From contig NZ_JAABNS010000001.1 in assembly GCF_009928425.1 (NCBI RefSeq), forward strand, positions 310,001 to 374,000: a stretch of DNA of 64,000 nt, read 5' to 3'. Positions 32,532 through 41,202 of the stretch are shown here, piece after piece (positions within the stretch are counted from its first letter, which is position 1; each line of letters opens with the position of its first letter). The notes below the pieces were generated by a model. It did no database searches. It was not told the DNA's origin and saw nothing but the letters and a program-made list of their open reading frames with translations. The position numbers and the translations under genes are program-made. Origin of the DNA: Pseudarthrobacter sp. ATCC 49987 (GTDB taxonomy: Bacteria; Actinomycetota; Actinomycetes; Actinomycetales; Micrococcaceae).

Positions 32532-33208
32532 TGGCGGCGGAGCCGGGAGTCGGGGTTGATGGCCACGGGATGTCCCACCATGCTCAGCAGCGGGATGTCG
32601 TTGTGCGAATCGCTATACGCCCAGCACCGCGCCAGGTCCAGTCCCTCGGCCTCGGCCACGGCGGTGACCGCCACGGCCTTGGCGGGGCCGTGCAGGATCT
32701 CGCCGACCAGCCGTCCGGTGTAGGAACCATCCATTATTTCGCCCACCGTGCCGAGGGCGCCGGTGAGGCCCAGCCTCGTGGAGATCACCGAGGCCACCTC
32801 GATCGGCGTGGCGGTCACGAGCCAGACCTTACGGCCCACCCGGAGGTGCTGCTCGGCCAGCGCCTTGGCCCCCGGCCAGATCCGGGATTCAATCATTTCG
32901 TCATAGACTTCTTCGCCGAGGGCCTCGATGTCCTCAACGGTGATACCGGAGGCGAGCGCCAGGGCGGTGTCGCGGACAGCGTGGACATCGTCCATGTTCT
33001 CCCCGCGGAGCACGAACATCAGTTGCTTCCAGGCGAACCCCGCCGCCTGTGGAATCGTGAAGGCCCCGCGCTGGTGCATCTTGCGGGCCACGTGGAATAG
33101 GCTGGCCCCGCGCATGAGGGTGTTGTCGACGTCGAAGAACGCGGCTTCGCCGTGCTGCGGTGCTGCAACAGGATCTGTGACCACAGCGGCGTACTTCTCT
33201 TCGGACAT
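32390..33208 (-). CDS. HAD-IB family phosphatase (SerB-like)
   Basis: 272 residues. HAD motif I AAFFDVDNTLMRGAS (DxDNT nucleophile), motif II VTATPIEVASV and the later SDSHNDIPLLSMVG (motif III/IV). It resembles the actinobacterial HAD-IB hydrolases often labelled SerB1; substrate unproven. The C-terminus is hydrophobic and basic (GGAIYGLWRGFSRF), perhaps membrane-associated. TAGACT (33220-33215) is six bases before the ATG, hence leaderless. Its 3' end is duplicated downstream. Confidence 0.88.
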   Translation of the reverse strand: MSEEKYAAVVTDPVAAPQHGEAAFFDVDNTLMRGASLFHVARKMHQRGAFTIPQAAGFAWKQLMFVLRGENMDDVHAVRDTALALASGITVEDIEALGEEVYDEMIESRIWPGAKALAEQHLRVGRKVWLVTATPIEVASVISTRLGLTGALGTVGEIMDGSYTGRLVGEILHGPAKAVAVTAVAEAEGLDLARCWAYSDSHNDIPLLSMVGHPVAINPDSRLRRHARDHNWPVYDFRSGRRAATLGLKAATVGGAIYGLWRGFSRFRGPTV

Positions 33209-33220
33209 GCCACGAGTCTA

Positions 33221-33349
33221 GTCAACGCCGGAGCCAGTCCCGTCCCCCCGGGCCGCGGCGGCGCCCGGATGCTGCGGCGCGTCGACGCCGGAGCCAGTCC
33301 CGTCCCCCGGGCCGCGGCGGCGCCCGGATGCTGCGGCGCGTCGACGCCG
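33221..33349. repeat. 60-base tandem repeat, two copies and a partial third
   Basis: Unit GTC(A/G)ACGCCGGAGCCAG... starts at 33221, again at 33281, and a third copy starts at 33340 but keeps only about 10 bases. Copies 1 and 2 differ by the first A/G and one C. The array lies between the divergent phosphatase and glutaredoxin-like genes and reaches the phosphatase -10 box. Confidence 0.88.
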
Positions 33350-33376
33350 GACGGGCCGCCGGGCTACCGTGGAACC

Positions 33377-33637
33377 ATGCCCAGCCCCGACATCGTCCTC
33401 ATCACCAAAGCTGACTGCCACCTCTGCTCGGCGGCGCGCGACGCCGTCGACCGCGTCACAAAGAACCTCGGGATCGGCTGGCGGGAGCAACCGGTGGACA
33501 ACGACGTCGAACTGCGGGAACGCTTCGCCGAGGAGATTCCCGTGGTGCTGGTGGATGGCGTCCAGCGGGACTTTTGGAAGATCGACGAAGCCCGGCTGGA
33601 GCGGACGTTACGGCGGGCGCTGGGCCGGCAGGGCTGA
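33377..33637 (+). CDS. Glutaredoxin-like thioredoxin-fold protein
   Basis: 86 residues: IVLITKADCHLCSAARDAVD with a CHLC redox pair (residues about 14-17), then IPVVLVDGVQRDFWKID with the cis-Pro loop. It is a DUF836-type glutaredoxin, equivalent in position to the one near hemA in mycobacteria. It probably acts in cytoplasmic thiol exchange. TACCGT (33365-33370) lies six bases before the ATG, supporting this start over any upstream one. Confidence 0.85.
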   Translation: MPSPDIVLITKADCHLCSAARDAVDRVTKNLGIGWREQPVDNDVELRERFAEEIPVVLVDGVQRDFWKIDEARLERTLRRALGRQG

Positions 33638-33727
33638 CCGGCCGGGGCTGTTGGAGGCGACTGCTTTGTCCGGCGAACTGCGGGGGCCCTAGAGTGGAAG
33701 TCACAACGCGACTCAATGGAGCAGATA

Positions 33728-34423
33728 GTGACTTCGCTGGACTCATCCCCCGACGCGATGCCGGGGGGATCCGGGACTGCCGCCAAGCAGATTCCGCCCG
33801 CGGCCGTGTCCCGGCTGACCATCTATCTGCGCGCCCTGACCACCCTGCTCGCCGAGGGTGTTGATCGGGTCTCGTCCGAATCCCTGGCCGAGGCCTCGGG
33901 CGTCAGCTCCTCGACTCTCCGCAAAGACCTTTCCTATGTGGGCTCCTACGGGACCCGTGGTGTCGGCTACGAAGTGCAGTACCTCAGCCGGCACATCGCC
34001 GCGGCGTTGGGCCTGACGCACGACTGGAAGGTCGCGATCGTCGGTGCCGGCAACCTGGGCAAGGCGCTGGCCCGGTACGGCGGCTTCGAATCCCGGGGCT
34101 TCGACATTGTCGCAATTTTCGATGCCGACCAGATGGTGGTCGGGAGCGAGGTGGGCTGGTTGCGTGTCAGCGATGCTGCCGACCTGGAACCGGTGCTGCA
34201 GCGGACGGGCGCCAACATGGTGGTACTCGCCCTGCCGGCTGCCGTGGCGCAGGACGTCTGCGACCGGGTGATTGCCGCCGGCGTGCGGAGCATCCTCAGT
34301 TTTGCCCCGGTGATGCTGCAGGTGCCGCCCGGGGTCAACCTGCGCAAGGTGGATATGGCCACCGAACTCCAGATCCTCGCCTATCACGCACAAAGGGCGC
34401 AGGACCCGGAGGATGCTGACTAG
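33728..34423 (+). CDS. rex: Redox-sensing transcriptional repressor Rex
   Basis: 231 residues. Winged helix (VSRLTIYLRALTTLLAEG, SSSTLRKDLSYVGSYGTRGVGY) and an NADH-binding Rossmann fold (VAIVGAGNLGKALARYGGF). Rex represses respiration and fermentation genes until NADH rises. GTG 33728 was chosen because GGAG lies six bases before it; ATG 33716 upstream has no ribosome site. hemA, the usual next gene in actinobacteria, does not follow here. Confidence 0.93.
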   Translation: MTSLDSSPDAMPGGSGTAAKQIPPAAVSRLTIYLRALTTLLAEGVDRVSSESLAEASGVSSSTLRKDLSYVGSYGTRGVGYEVQYLSRHIAAALGLTHDWKVAIVGAGNLGKALARYGGFESRGFDIVAIFDADQMVVGSEVGWLRVSDAADLEPVLQRTGANMVVLALPAAVAQDVCDRVIAAGVRSILSFAPVMLQVPPGVNLRKVDMATELQILAYHAQRAQDPEDAD

Positions 34424-34488
34424 CTTTCAGTCAGCCCGTCCGGCTCCCGCGCCCTCTGCGCCGGTGCCTGGCTACTTGGTGTCGACCG

Positions 34489-35295
34489 TTAGTACGGTCG
34501 GCCCGGCTGTCCGTACGGGTTGGCGAACGGCTGCTGCTTGCTGAAGTACGGCGACGTTGCCGGCAGGTACAGCATCACAATGCCGGCGATGCCGAGGAGA
34601 ACTGCCAGCGTGCCGAGGCTCAGCGGGTAGAGGCTGAAGATGGACAGGGCGGCGAAGACCGTGCCCAGGATCCGTGCCCAGTTCTTGCCTTTGCGCACGT
34701 TCAAGGCAACGAGGGCGTAGAGTCCGGCGCTGATCACAGCGAACACGACGATGCTCCCGACGAGGGCACCCCTGAGGTCCTCGAACCGTATTTCAGCACC
34801 GCTCGCGGCCATCTGCTGTTCGAACATGTCCCGCATGGCGGGGGAATCCAGCGTTCCGATCGCCAGCAGCAGCGAGATGACCCATACCGCGCCGGACGCA
34901 ACGATGAGCCAAAAGGCCGTGTTCACCAGTTTGGGCATGCCGGGCGTGGCCTGCGGCTGCCCCGAGGGGTACTGGGCATAGGGGTACTGGGCATAGGGGG
35001 ATTGGCCGTAGGCGGGCTGGTTGTACTGCGGCGGGTTCTGGCCGTACTGCGGAGGCTGGGGGGCCTGCTGCCCGTACTGCGGGGCGTTCTGGCCGTACTG
35101 CGGAGCCTGCTGCCCGTACGGCGGCGCGGACGGGGGCTGGCCGTACTGCGGTGCTCCCGGCGGCTGCTGGCCGTACTGCGGTGCGGAGGGCGGCTGCTCG
35201 CCGTACTGGGGTGCGTTCTGGCCGTAACGGGGTGCGGGCTGTGCGCCCGGCTCGGGGGAGTCCGGGTTCGACGGCGGGACTGGCGGGATGCTCAT
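34489..35295 (-). CDS. Membrane protein with PQYGQ-rich N-terminus
   Basis: 268 residues from ATG 35295 (AAAGGAA upstream). Residues 1-130 are low complexity, with about 15 repeats of the pattern (A/P)PQYGQ or PYAQYP. Four membrane helices follow (about 142-162, 195-217, 225-245, 245-262), with VRKGKNWARILGT between. A short Pro/Tyr tail ends it. Similar architecture is seen in the gene at 35508. The function is not known; the family is common in Micrococcaceae. Confidence 0.8.
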   Translation of the reverse strand: MSIPPVPPSNPDSPEPGAQPAPRYGQNAPQYGEQPPSAPQYGQQPPGAPQYGQPPSAPPYGQQAPQYGQNAPQYGQQAPQPPQYGQNPPQYNQPAYGQSPYAQYPYAQYPSGQPQATPGMPKLVNTAFWLIVASGAVWVISLLLAIGTLDSPAMRDMFEQQMAASGAEIRFEDLRGALVGSIVVFAVISAGLYALVALNVRKGKNWARILGTVFAALSIFSLYPLSLGTLAVLLGIAGIVMLYLPATSPYFSKQQPFANPYGQPGRPY

Positions 35296-35507
35296 GGGCG
35301 TTCCTTTGCGTGGCGGTCTGGTTCGGATACCGGAAACAGATTCCTGCCCTGCCCCCAGCATGGTTTACTCCCACCGTACCGCGGGCCGGCGCGCGCGCGG
35401 ATCATTCCGCAGGAGTATTCTCGGCGAACAAGGGGCGGGTGCCTGATGCTGCACAAGCGCAGGTCAGGCCCAGGTTGAACTTAGATCCGGCGCGGGGCGG
35501 GCGCGGA

Positions 35508-36182
35508 TCAGCTGCGGCCCCGGAGCGAGGCGAACCACGCCTGGGAGTTGGGCATCCACATCAGTGCGGCGGCCGCCAGGCTGACGATGAAGCTCGGCCA
35601 GCTGCCTCCGCCCCGGCCTTCCGCCGCGCTGGTGTTGAGGACGGCAAGCAGCAGGGAAATGCCGGCAACTATTGTGAGGGCGAAGCGGGCCCACTCGCGG
35701 CCCTCCTTCATCTTCATGGCCAGGATGACCTGAGCCGCCGCAAGGGCCAGTGCCACCAGCACCAGCAGGAGCACCACGAACCCCAGGCCCGGAACGACGG
35801 CCAGGAGCACGAACGACCCAAAGAGGCCGATCACTCCGCCGAGCAAACCCAGCAGCCCGCCGATGAGCCAGATCCAGTAGGACACTTTCAGCTCGGTCGG
35901 CAGCCAGGTGACCGTGAACATGCCGGCGAATCCGCCGCGGGGCATCACGTCGTTGAAGTTTTGCGGCCGGTCCGTGGGCAGCTCAAAGCGGAATCCGCCG
36001 GGCTGGGGTGCCTGATGGCCGGGCGGCTGGTATCCCGGCGGCGGGGCCTGATAGCCCGGCAACTGGTAGCCGGGCAGGGGCGTGACTGGCGGCGGCTCGT
36101 AACCTGCCGGTGGAACATTGCCCGCCTGCGGGGGCTGGGCACCCGGCTGATGCGGTGGAGGTACCTCATTAGGGTTGCTCAT
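35508..36182 (-). CDS. Membrane protein with Pro/Tyr-rich N-terminus
   Basis: 224 residues from ATG 36182. The first about 65 residues are rich in PGYQ/PPP repeats. Four hydrophobic segments follow (around YWIWLIGGLLGLLGGVIGLF, FVLLAVVPGLGFVVLLLVLV, VAGISLLLAVL and FIVSLAAAALMWM) with MKEGREWARFALTI between, echoing the KGKNWARI of the neighbour at 34489. The two probably share ancestry and topology. TACAGT (36195-36190) is seven bases before the ATG, a leaderless start. Confidence 0.78.
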   Translation of the reverse strand: MSNPNEVPPPHQPGAQPPQAGNVPPAGYEPPPVTPLPGYQLPGYQAPPPGYQPPGHQAPQPGGFRFELPTDRPQNFNDVMPRGGFAGMFTVTWLPTELKVSYWIWLIGGLLGLLGGVIGLFGSFVLLAVVPGLGFVVLLLVLVALALAAAQVILAMKMKEGREWARFALTIVAGISLLLAVLNTSAAEGRGGGSWPSFIVSLAAAALMWMPNSQAWFASLRGRS

Positions 36183-36392
36183 GGCTCTCACTGTAGACCG
36201 CGAATGTGCCGGTATCGAGGGAATTTGAGCATGTTGCGGGGCATGTCGGGGTGGCCCCGGGCCCGCGCCTGGACGCGGCCCTGCAGGGCTCTGCTGAAGA
36301 CGCATTTGCCGTGGCGGCAGCAGCTCCCGGTTAAACGCAAGACCCCGCTCCGTCACACGGACGGAACGGGGTGCCCGGCGCCGGAAGCCGCC

Positions 36393-36423
36393 GGCCGGGC
36401 CGGTCCTGGGGACCGGCCCGGCC
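36393..36423 (-). terminator. Terminator hairpin after the YceI gene
   Basis: A 14-pair perfect hairpin: GGCCGGGCCGGTCC (36393-36406) pairs with GGACCGGCCCGGCC (36410-36423), three-base loop. It lies 13 bases past the stop of the YceI gene, read on the minus strand. There is no T-run. Confidence 0.65.
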
Positions 36424-36435
36424 AAGCGTTGCAGA

Positions 36436-36984
36436 CTAGGCTGCGGGGGCGATGAAGGCCAGTTCGAGGTTGACGGCAACCTTGTCGCTGACGAGCACGC
36501 CGCCGGCTTCGAGGACTGCGTTCCAGGTCAGGCCGAAGTCCTTGCGGCTGATAGTGGTCTCAGCGGAGAGGCCTGCGCGGGTCATGCCGAACGGGTCGAC
36601 GGCAACGCCGTTGAACTCGGTTTCGAGGGCCACCGGACGGGTAACGCCCTTGATGGTGAGCTCGCCCTGGAGCTCGTACGCGTCACCCTTGGGGACGATG
36701 CTGTTGGAAACGAAGGAGATTTCCGGGAACTTCTCGACGTCGAAGAAGTCTTCGCCGCGGACATGGCCGTCGCGGTTGGCGTCGCCGGAGTCGAAGCTCG
36801 CGGTCTTGATCGTGGCGTTGACCTTCGAGTCCGCGACGTTCTCGGCGAGGTCCAGGGTGGCTTCTGCATCCTTGAACTGGCCGCGGACCTTGCTGATGCC
36901 CGCGTGGCGGACGGTGAAGGCAATCTCACTGTGGGAGTTGTCGAGGGTCCAGGTGCCGGTGGTGACGTTGGCGGGAAGTGCCAT
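36436..36984 (-). CDS. YceI family lipid-binding-like protein
   Basis: 182 residues. The lipocalin-like barrel signature starts GTWTLDNSHSEIAFTVRHAGIS and continues DGHVRGEDFFDVEKFPEISF and LTIKGVTRPV. No signal peptide is present, so it is cytosolic, unlike the E. coli exported form. The family binds polyisoprenoids or amphiphiles. AAGGAG precedes the ATG. The promoter region has TATACT (37081-37076, minus strand) and palindromes TTGA-AGTC-TCAA and ATGCA-TT-TGCAT (37085-37096) that may be operators. Confidence 0.9.
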   Translation of the reverse strand: MALPANVTTGTWTLDNSHSEIAFTVRHAGISKVRGQFKDAEATLDLAENVADSKVNATIKTASFDSGDANRDGHVRGEDFFDVEKFPEISFVSNSIVPKGDAYELQGELTIKGVTRPVALETEFNGVAVDPFGMTRAGLSAETTISRKDFGLTWNAVLEAGGVLVSDKVAVNLELAFIAPAA

Positions 36985-37194
36985 GGTGTTGCTCCTTGAG
37001 TCGGGTGGGTCGTGCGGTGGGTCTGATCGTCAGTTGAAGCCTCATTTGTTGAAGTCTCAACCAACTGCTTCACCCAGTATAAACATGCATTTGCATCTTT
37101 TATTCCAACTCCGGGGAACATTTCTGAAAACTCTTGAGTTCTACTTCCTGTAGAAGATTTCGTCATTACCCTGCCCTTTGAGAAACTGGTACAC

Positions 37195-37860
37195 ATGCCC
37201 CAAGCCACTGTCCATTTGCTCCGCCACGGCGAGGTCTACAATCCCGATGGCGTCCTGTACGGCAGGCTGCCCGAATTCCACTTGTCCGAGCTCGGCCGGG
37301 AGATGGCCCGGACGCTGGCGGAGCACTTCAGCGCCCGGTCCGCGCAGGGAGCGAAGATCGTCCACCTCGCCGCCTCGCCGCTGACCCGCGCGCAGGAGAC
37401 GGCGCAGCCCATCTCCGAGGCGCTCCACCTCGAGGTCACCACCGAGGACCGGATCATCGAGGCCGCCAATTACTTCGAGGGCCTCCACGTCGACAAGGCC
37501 GAGATCCTCAAGCCGAAGCACTGGCCCATGCTGCGCAACCCGTTCCGGCCCTCCTGGGGTGAGCCCTACAAGGACCAGGCCGCCCGGGTCATCGCCGCGG
37601 TTCAGGACGCCCGGCTGCGGGCCGTCGAACTCGGCGGCGAGGGCGCGGAGGCCATCCTTGTGAGCCATCAGCTGCCCATCTGGGCCACCCGGCTCAGCGC
37701 CGAGGGCAAGCCGCTGTGGCATGATCCGCGCAAACGCGAATGCACCCTCACCTCGGTCACCTCCCTGGTCTTCGACGACGACGGAACCCTCCTGCGGGTC
37801 GAGTACAGCGAGCCCGCAGCCGCCCTTCTTCCCGGTGCCTCCAGCACCCCCGGAGCTTGA
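37195..37860 (+). CDS. Histidine phosphatase (phosphoglycerate-mutase superfamily)
   Basis: 221 residues. Begins with VHLLRHGEVYNPDG (the RHG motif, catalytic His) and ends its core with EAILVSHQLPIW (second His). The same gene precedes tlpA/ccdA in other actinobacteria, suggesting a role tied to cytochrome maturation, but the substrate is unknown. Two bases separate it from the next gene. Confidence 0.88.
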   Translation: MPQATVHLLRHGEVYNPDGVLYGRLPEFHLSELGREMARTLAEHFSARSAQGAKIVHLAASPLTRAQETAQPISEALHLEVTTEDRIIEAANYFEGLHVDKAEILKPKHWPMLRNPFRPSWGEPYKDQAARVIAAVQDARLRAVELGGEGAEAILVSHQLPIWATRLSAEGKPLWHDPRKRECTLTSVTSLVFDDDGTLLRVEYSEPAAALLPGASSTPGA

Positions 37861-37862
37861 GC

Positions 37863-38483
37863 ATGACCAGAAACAAGGAAAACGCGTCACCCGTCTCACG
37901 CCGCAGCGTCCTGACCGCGGGCGGTGCGGCGCTCGCCGTCGTACTGGGTCTCTCCGGCTGCGCCCAGGAGGATGCCCTGGCCCAGCAGGCCAGGGCCGGC
38001 GACAACAAGAACTATGTGGCCGGCGACGGTTCGGTGACGGAATTCGCCGTGGCGGACCGCAAGAGCCCCATTGCCATCAAGGGCACGCTCTTCGACGGCA
38101 CCGCGGTGACTGCCGAGGCTTTCCAGGGCCAGGTGACCGTACTCAACTTCTGGTTCGCGGCCTGCGCGCCGTGCCGGGTGGAGGCGCCCTCGCTGGAGGA
38201 GCTGCACCAGGAGTTCAAGAGCCAGGGTGTGCAGTTCTTCGGGGTCAATCTCCGGGACGAGAAGGCCACCGCAGAAGCATTCGACAAGACGTTCAACCTG
38301 ACCTACCCAAGCTTCAATGACAAGGACGGCGCCGTGCTGCTGGCCGTGTCCGGCCTGGTTCCGCCGGGGGCCGTGCCCACCACCCTCGTGCTCGACAAGC
38401 AGGGCCGCGTGGCGTCCCGTGTCCTCGGCGAGATCCAGAAGGGCACCCTCAAGTCCCTCATCGCCGCTGCTGTGGCCGAGTAA
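37863..38483 (+). CDS. TlpA-family thiol:disulfide reductase lipoprotein
   Basis: 206 residues. Twin-basic, hydrophobic signal ending LGLSGC (lipobox Cys near 36), then a thioredoxin fold: LNFWFAACAPCRVEAPS with the CAPC active site and the cis-Pro at PGAVPTTLVLD. It probably acts outside the membrane to reduce apocytochrome c heme-binding cysteines (ResA role), with reductant from the next gene, CcdA. It is operonic with 37195 and 38501. Confidence 0.92.
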   Translation: MTRNKENASPVSRRSVLTAGGAALAVVLGLSGCAQEDALAQQARAGDNKNYVAGDGSVTEFAVADRKSPIAIKGTLFDGTAVTAEAFQGQVTVLNFWFAACAPCRVEAPSLEELHQEFKSQGVQFFGVNLRDEKATAEAFDKTFNLTYPSFNDKDGAVLLAVSGLVPPGAVPTTLVLDKQGRVASRVLGEIQKGTLKSLIAAAVAE

Positions 38484-38500
38484 CGGACAGGCCAGCCACC

Positions 38501-39256
38501 GTGAACAGCCCCTTCGCCGAAGCCATCCTGAGCGGTTCGCTGCTGCTTGCCATCCCCGTGGCATTGCTCGCCGGCTTTGTCTCCTTCCTTTCGCCGTGCG
38601 TCCTTCCCCTCGTCCCGGGGTACCTGGGCTACGTCACGGGACTGACCGGCGTCGACCTCGAGAAGCAGAAGCGCGGCCGCATGCTGGCCGGGATCGGGCT
38701 CTTTGTCCTGGGCTTCTCGGTCATCTTTGTGTTGCTGGGCGGGGCATTCGGGCAACTGGGGACGCTGATCACCGGCTCGCAGAACGCCTGGATCACCCAG
38801 GTGCTGGGCATCCTCGTGATCATCATGGGTGTGGTGTTCATGGGTGGCTTCGGCTGGCTCCAGCGCGACGCCAAGATCCAGTCGAAGCCGCCCGCCGGGC
38901 TGTGGGGCGCGCCGTTGCTCGGCATCACCTTTGGCCTCGGCTGGGCACCCTGCATCGGCCCGACCTATTCCGCGGTCCAGCTGTTGAGCCTCTCTGGCGG
39001 ATCCTCGGCGGCCAAGGGGGCGTTCCTGGCGTTTGTCTATAGCCTTGGCCTTGGCATTCCCTTCCTGCTGATCGCCCTGGCTGTACGCCGGGGCATCGGC
39101 GTGATGTCCTTCTTCCGCAAGCACCGCCTCGCCATCCAGCGCATTGGCGGCGGAATCCTGGTGGGGCTTGGACTGCTGATGGCCACCGGCGTGTGGGGAA
39201 CCTGGGTTTCCGAGTTGCAGTACTGGTTCCAAACCGATGTGAAATTGCCGATCTGA
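38501..39256 (+). CDS. ccdA: Cytochrome c biogenesis protein CcdA
   Basis: 251 residues, six membrane helices. SFLSPCVLPLVPGYLGYV and GWAPCIGPTYSAV carry the two redox Cys. It moves reducing power across the membrane to the thioredoxin-like lipoprotein encoded just upstream. GTG start with a weak upstream ribosome site; the stop overlaps the resB ATG as TGATG. Confidence 0.93.
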   Translation: MNSPFAEAILSGSLLLAIPVALLAGFVSFLSPCVLPLVPGYLGYVTGLTGVDLEKQKRGRMLAGIGLFVLGFSVIFVLLGGAFGQLGTLITGSQNAWITQVLGILVIIMGVVFMGGFGWLQRDAKIQSKPPAGLWGAPLLGITFGLGWAPCIGPTYSAVQLLSLSGGSSAAKGAFLAFVYSLGLGIPFLLIALAVRRGIGVMSFFRKHRLAIQRIGGGILVGLGLLMATGVWGTWVSELQYWFQTDVKLPI

Positions 39257-41202
39257 TGAGCGAGCGAGTGAACGTAGAGAAGAAGTCCCCGGCCCCCGGC
39301 ACCACCCCTGGCGGCACCGACCCTGGCGGCACCGACCCCGGCAAGCCGGCCCAACCGGGCACGCCGGGCGGCAAGTCCCGCAAGTCCGGCAAGCCGGGCA
39401 GCAAGGCCGGCAAGCCGGGCAGCAAGGCCGGCAAGCCGGGCGGCAGGTCCGGCGCCGCCCGCCCTGTCCCCGCCGCAAAGGCTGAAGCTGTCCTTCCCAC
39501 GCTTGGCCCGTTGGGCATGCTCCGCTGGGCCTGGACCCAGCTGACCAGCATGCGCACCGCGCTGTTCCTGCTGCTGATGCTGGCAGTGGCCGCGGTACCC
39601 GGCTCGCTCTTCCCGCAGCGGCCCGCCAACCCTTCGATCGTCACGCAGTACATCAAGGACCACCCGGACTACGGCAAGATCCTCGACTCGCTCCAGCTCT
39701 ACGATGTGTACTCCTCGGCGTGGTTCTCCGCGATCTACATCCTGCTGTTCATCTCGCTGATCGGCTGTGTGGTCCCGCGCGCCATCGCGCACTACAAGGC
39801 CATGCGGTCCCAGCCGCCGCGGACGCCCGCACGGCTGTCGCGGCTGCCCGAATACGGCACGCTGGTGATTCCCGCCGACGCCGGGATCCCGGCGTCGCGC
39901 GCCATTACGGATGCCGCCGGGCTGCTGAAGAAGCGCGGCTACCGCGTCGACGTCCGCGACCGCGACGGTGCCCGGCCGTCGGTGGGCGCCGAGCGCGGCT
40001 TCCTGCGCGAGGTCGGCAATCTCCTCTTCCACACCTCGCTGATCGGTGTGCTGGTCTCGGTGGCGGTTGGCGGCCTGTTCGGCTACAGCGGGCAGCGGAT
40101 CCTGGTGGAGGGCGACACCTTCGTGAACACGCTTGTCGGCTACGACCAGTTCACCCCGGGCACCAACTTCCAGAGCAGCCAGCTGCAGCCTTACTCGGTC
40201 CAGCTGGACAAGTTCCAGATCACCTTTGACCGGGAGTCCAAGGGCAAGTTCGGCCAGCCCATCGACTTCAAGGCCGATGTCACCACGAAGGAAACCCCGG
40301 ACGCCCCGGCCAAAAAGGAGGTGCTGAAAGTCAACGACCCGCTCACCCTGGGCGGCACCAGCATGTACCTCACGGGCAACGGCTACGCCCCCGTCGTGAC
40401 CGTCCGCGACGGCGCCGGGAACATCGCCATGCAGGGCCCGGTGGTGGCCAAGCTCCAGGGCGACAACTACTACTCCTCCGTGGTCATCAAGGTCCCGGAC
40501 GCCAAGCCGGAGCAGCTCGCCTTCGCCGGCTTCTTCCTGCCTACGGCCTTCGTCACCGATGAGGGCGTCTCCTTCAGCGGCGATCCCGAGTTGTTCAACC
40601 CGCAGCTGACCCTGAACTCCTATTACGGGGACCTCGGCCTGGACGACGGAGCCCCGCAGAACGTCTTCGAACTCGACGTCAAGAAGCTGACCCCGCTCAA
40701 CGCCAGGAACCTCGACACCAAGGGCATTGTCCTGACGCCGGGGGCCACCCATACCCTGCCGGACGGCAAGGGGACCATCAGCTTCGACGGCGTGAAGCGC
40801 TATGTCGGCGTCGATATCCACCACAACCCGGGCCAGCTCTACGCCCTGATCTTCGCGCTCCTGGCGGTAGCCGGCCTGGTCACCTCGCTGTACGTGAACC
40901 GCCGCCGCGTCTGGGTCCGGACCGGGTCCCACGAGGACGGCCGCACCATGGTCGAATACGGCCTCCTGGCCCGCGGCGAGGACCACCGGCTTGCCGGCGA
41001 GGCGACCGCGATCCGCAAACTGCTCACCGCCGCCTGGGATCTCGACGACGGCTCCCAGTCGGCTCCCAGCGGGAGGGCGGATAATGACCGGGCGGATACC
41101 ATGCTGCCCGGTGCCGGTGCTGAGCAGGCCTCCCCGGACCACCCCGCAGCAGACTTCATCCAGTCCACAGCAGGCTCTTCCGAGTCAAAGAAGGATCAGT
41201 AA
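39256..41202 (+). CDS. resB: Cytochrome c biogenesis protein ResB
   Basis: 648 residues. A low-complexity N-terminus (about 1-75) has repeats of KPGSKAGKPG and GTDPGG. Then four membrane helices (start of LRWAWTQLTSMRTALFLLLM; AIYILLFISLIGCVVPRAI; LLFHTSLIGVLVSVAVGGL; LYALIFALLAVAGLVTSLY) and a large extracytoplasmic domain between the last two. With CcsB it transports and attaches heme to c-type cytochromes (System II). ATG 39256 overlaps the ccdA stop. Confidence 0.93.
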   Translation: MSERVNVEKKSPAPGTTPGGTDPGGTDPGKPAQPGTPGGKSRKSGKPGSKAGKPGSKAGKPGGRSGAARPVPAAKAEAVLPTLGPLGMLRWAWTQLTSMRTALFLLLMLAVAAVPGSLFPQRPANPSIVTQYIKDHPDYGKILDSLQLYDVYSSAWFSAIYILLFISLIGCVVPRAIAHYKAMRSQPPRTPARLSRLPEYGTLVIPADAGIPASRAITDAAGLLKKRGYRVDVRDRDGARPSVGAERGFLREVGNLLFHTSLIGVLVSVAVGGLFGYSGQRILVEGDTFVNTLVGYDQFTPGTNFQSSQLQPYSVQLDKFQITFDRESKGKFGQPIDFKADVTTKETPDAPAKKEVLKVNDPLTLGGTSMYLTGNGYAPVVTVRDGAGNIAMQGPVVAKLQGDNYYSSVVIKVPDAKPEQLAFAGFFLPTAFVTDEGVSFSGDPELFNPQLTLNSYYGDLGLDDGAPQNVFELDVKKLTPLNARNLDTKGIVLTPGATHTLPDGKGTISFDGVKRYVGVDIHHNPGQLYALIFALLAVAGLVTSLYVNRRRVWVRTGSHEDGRTMVEYGLLARGEDHRLAGEATAIRKLLTAAWDLDDGSQSAPSGRADNDRADTMLPGAGAEQASPDHPAADFIQSTAGSSESKKDQ

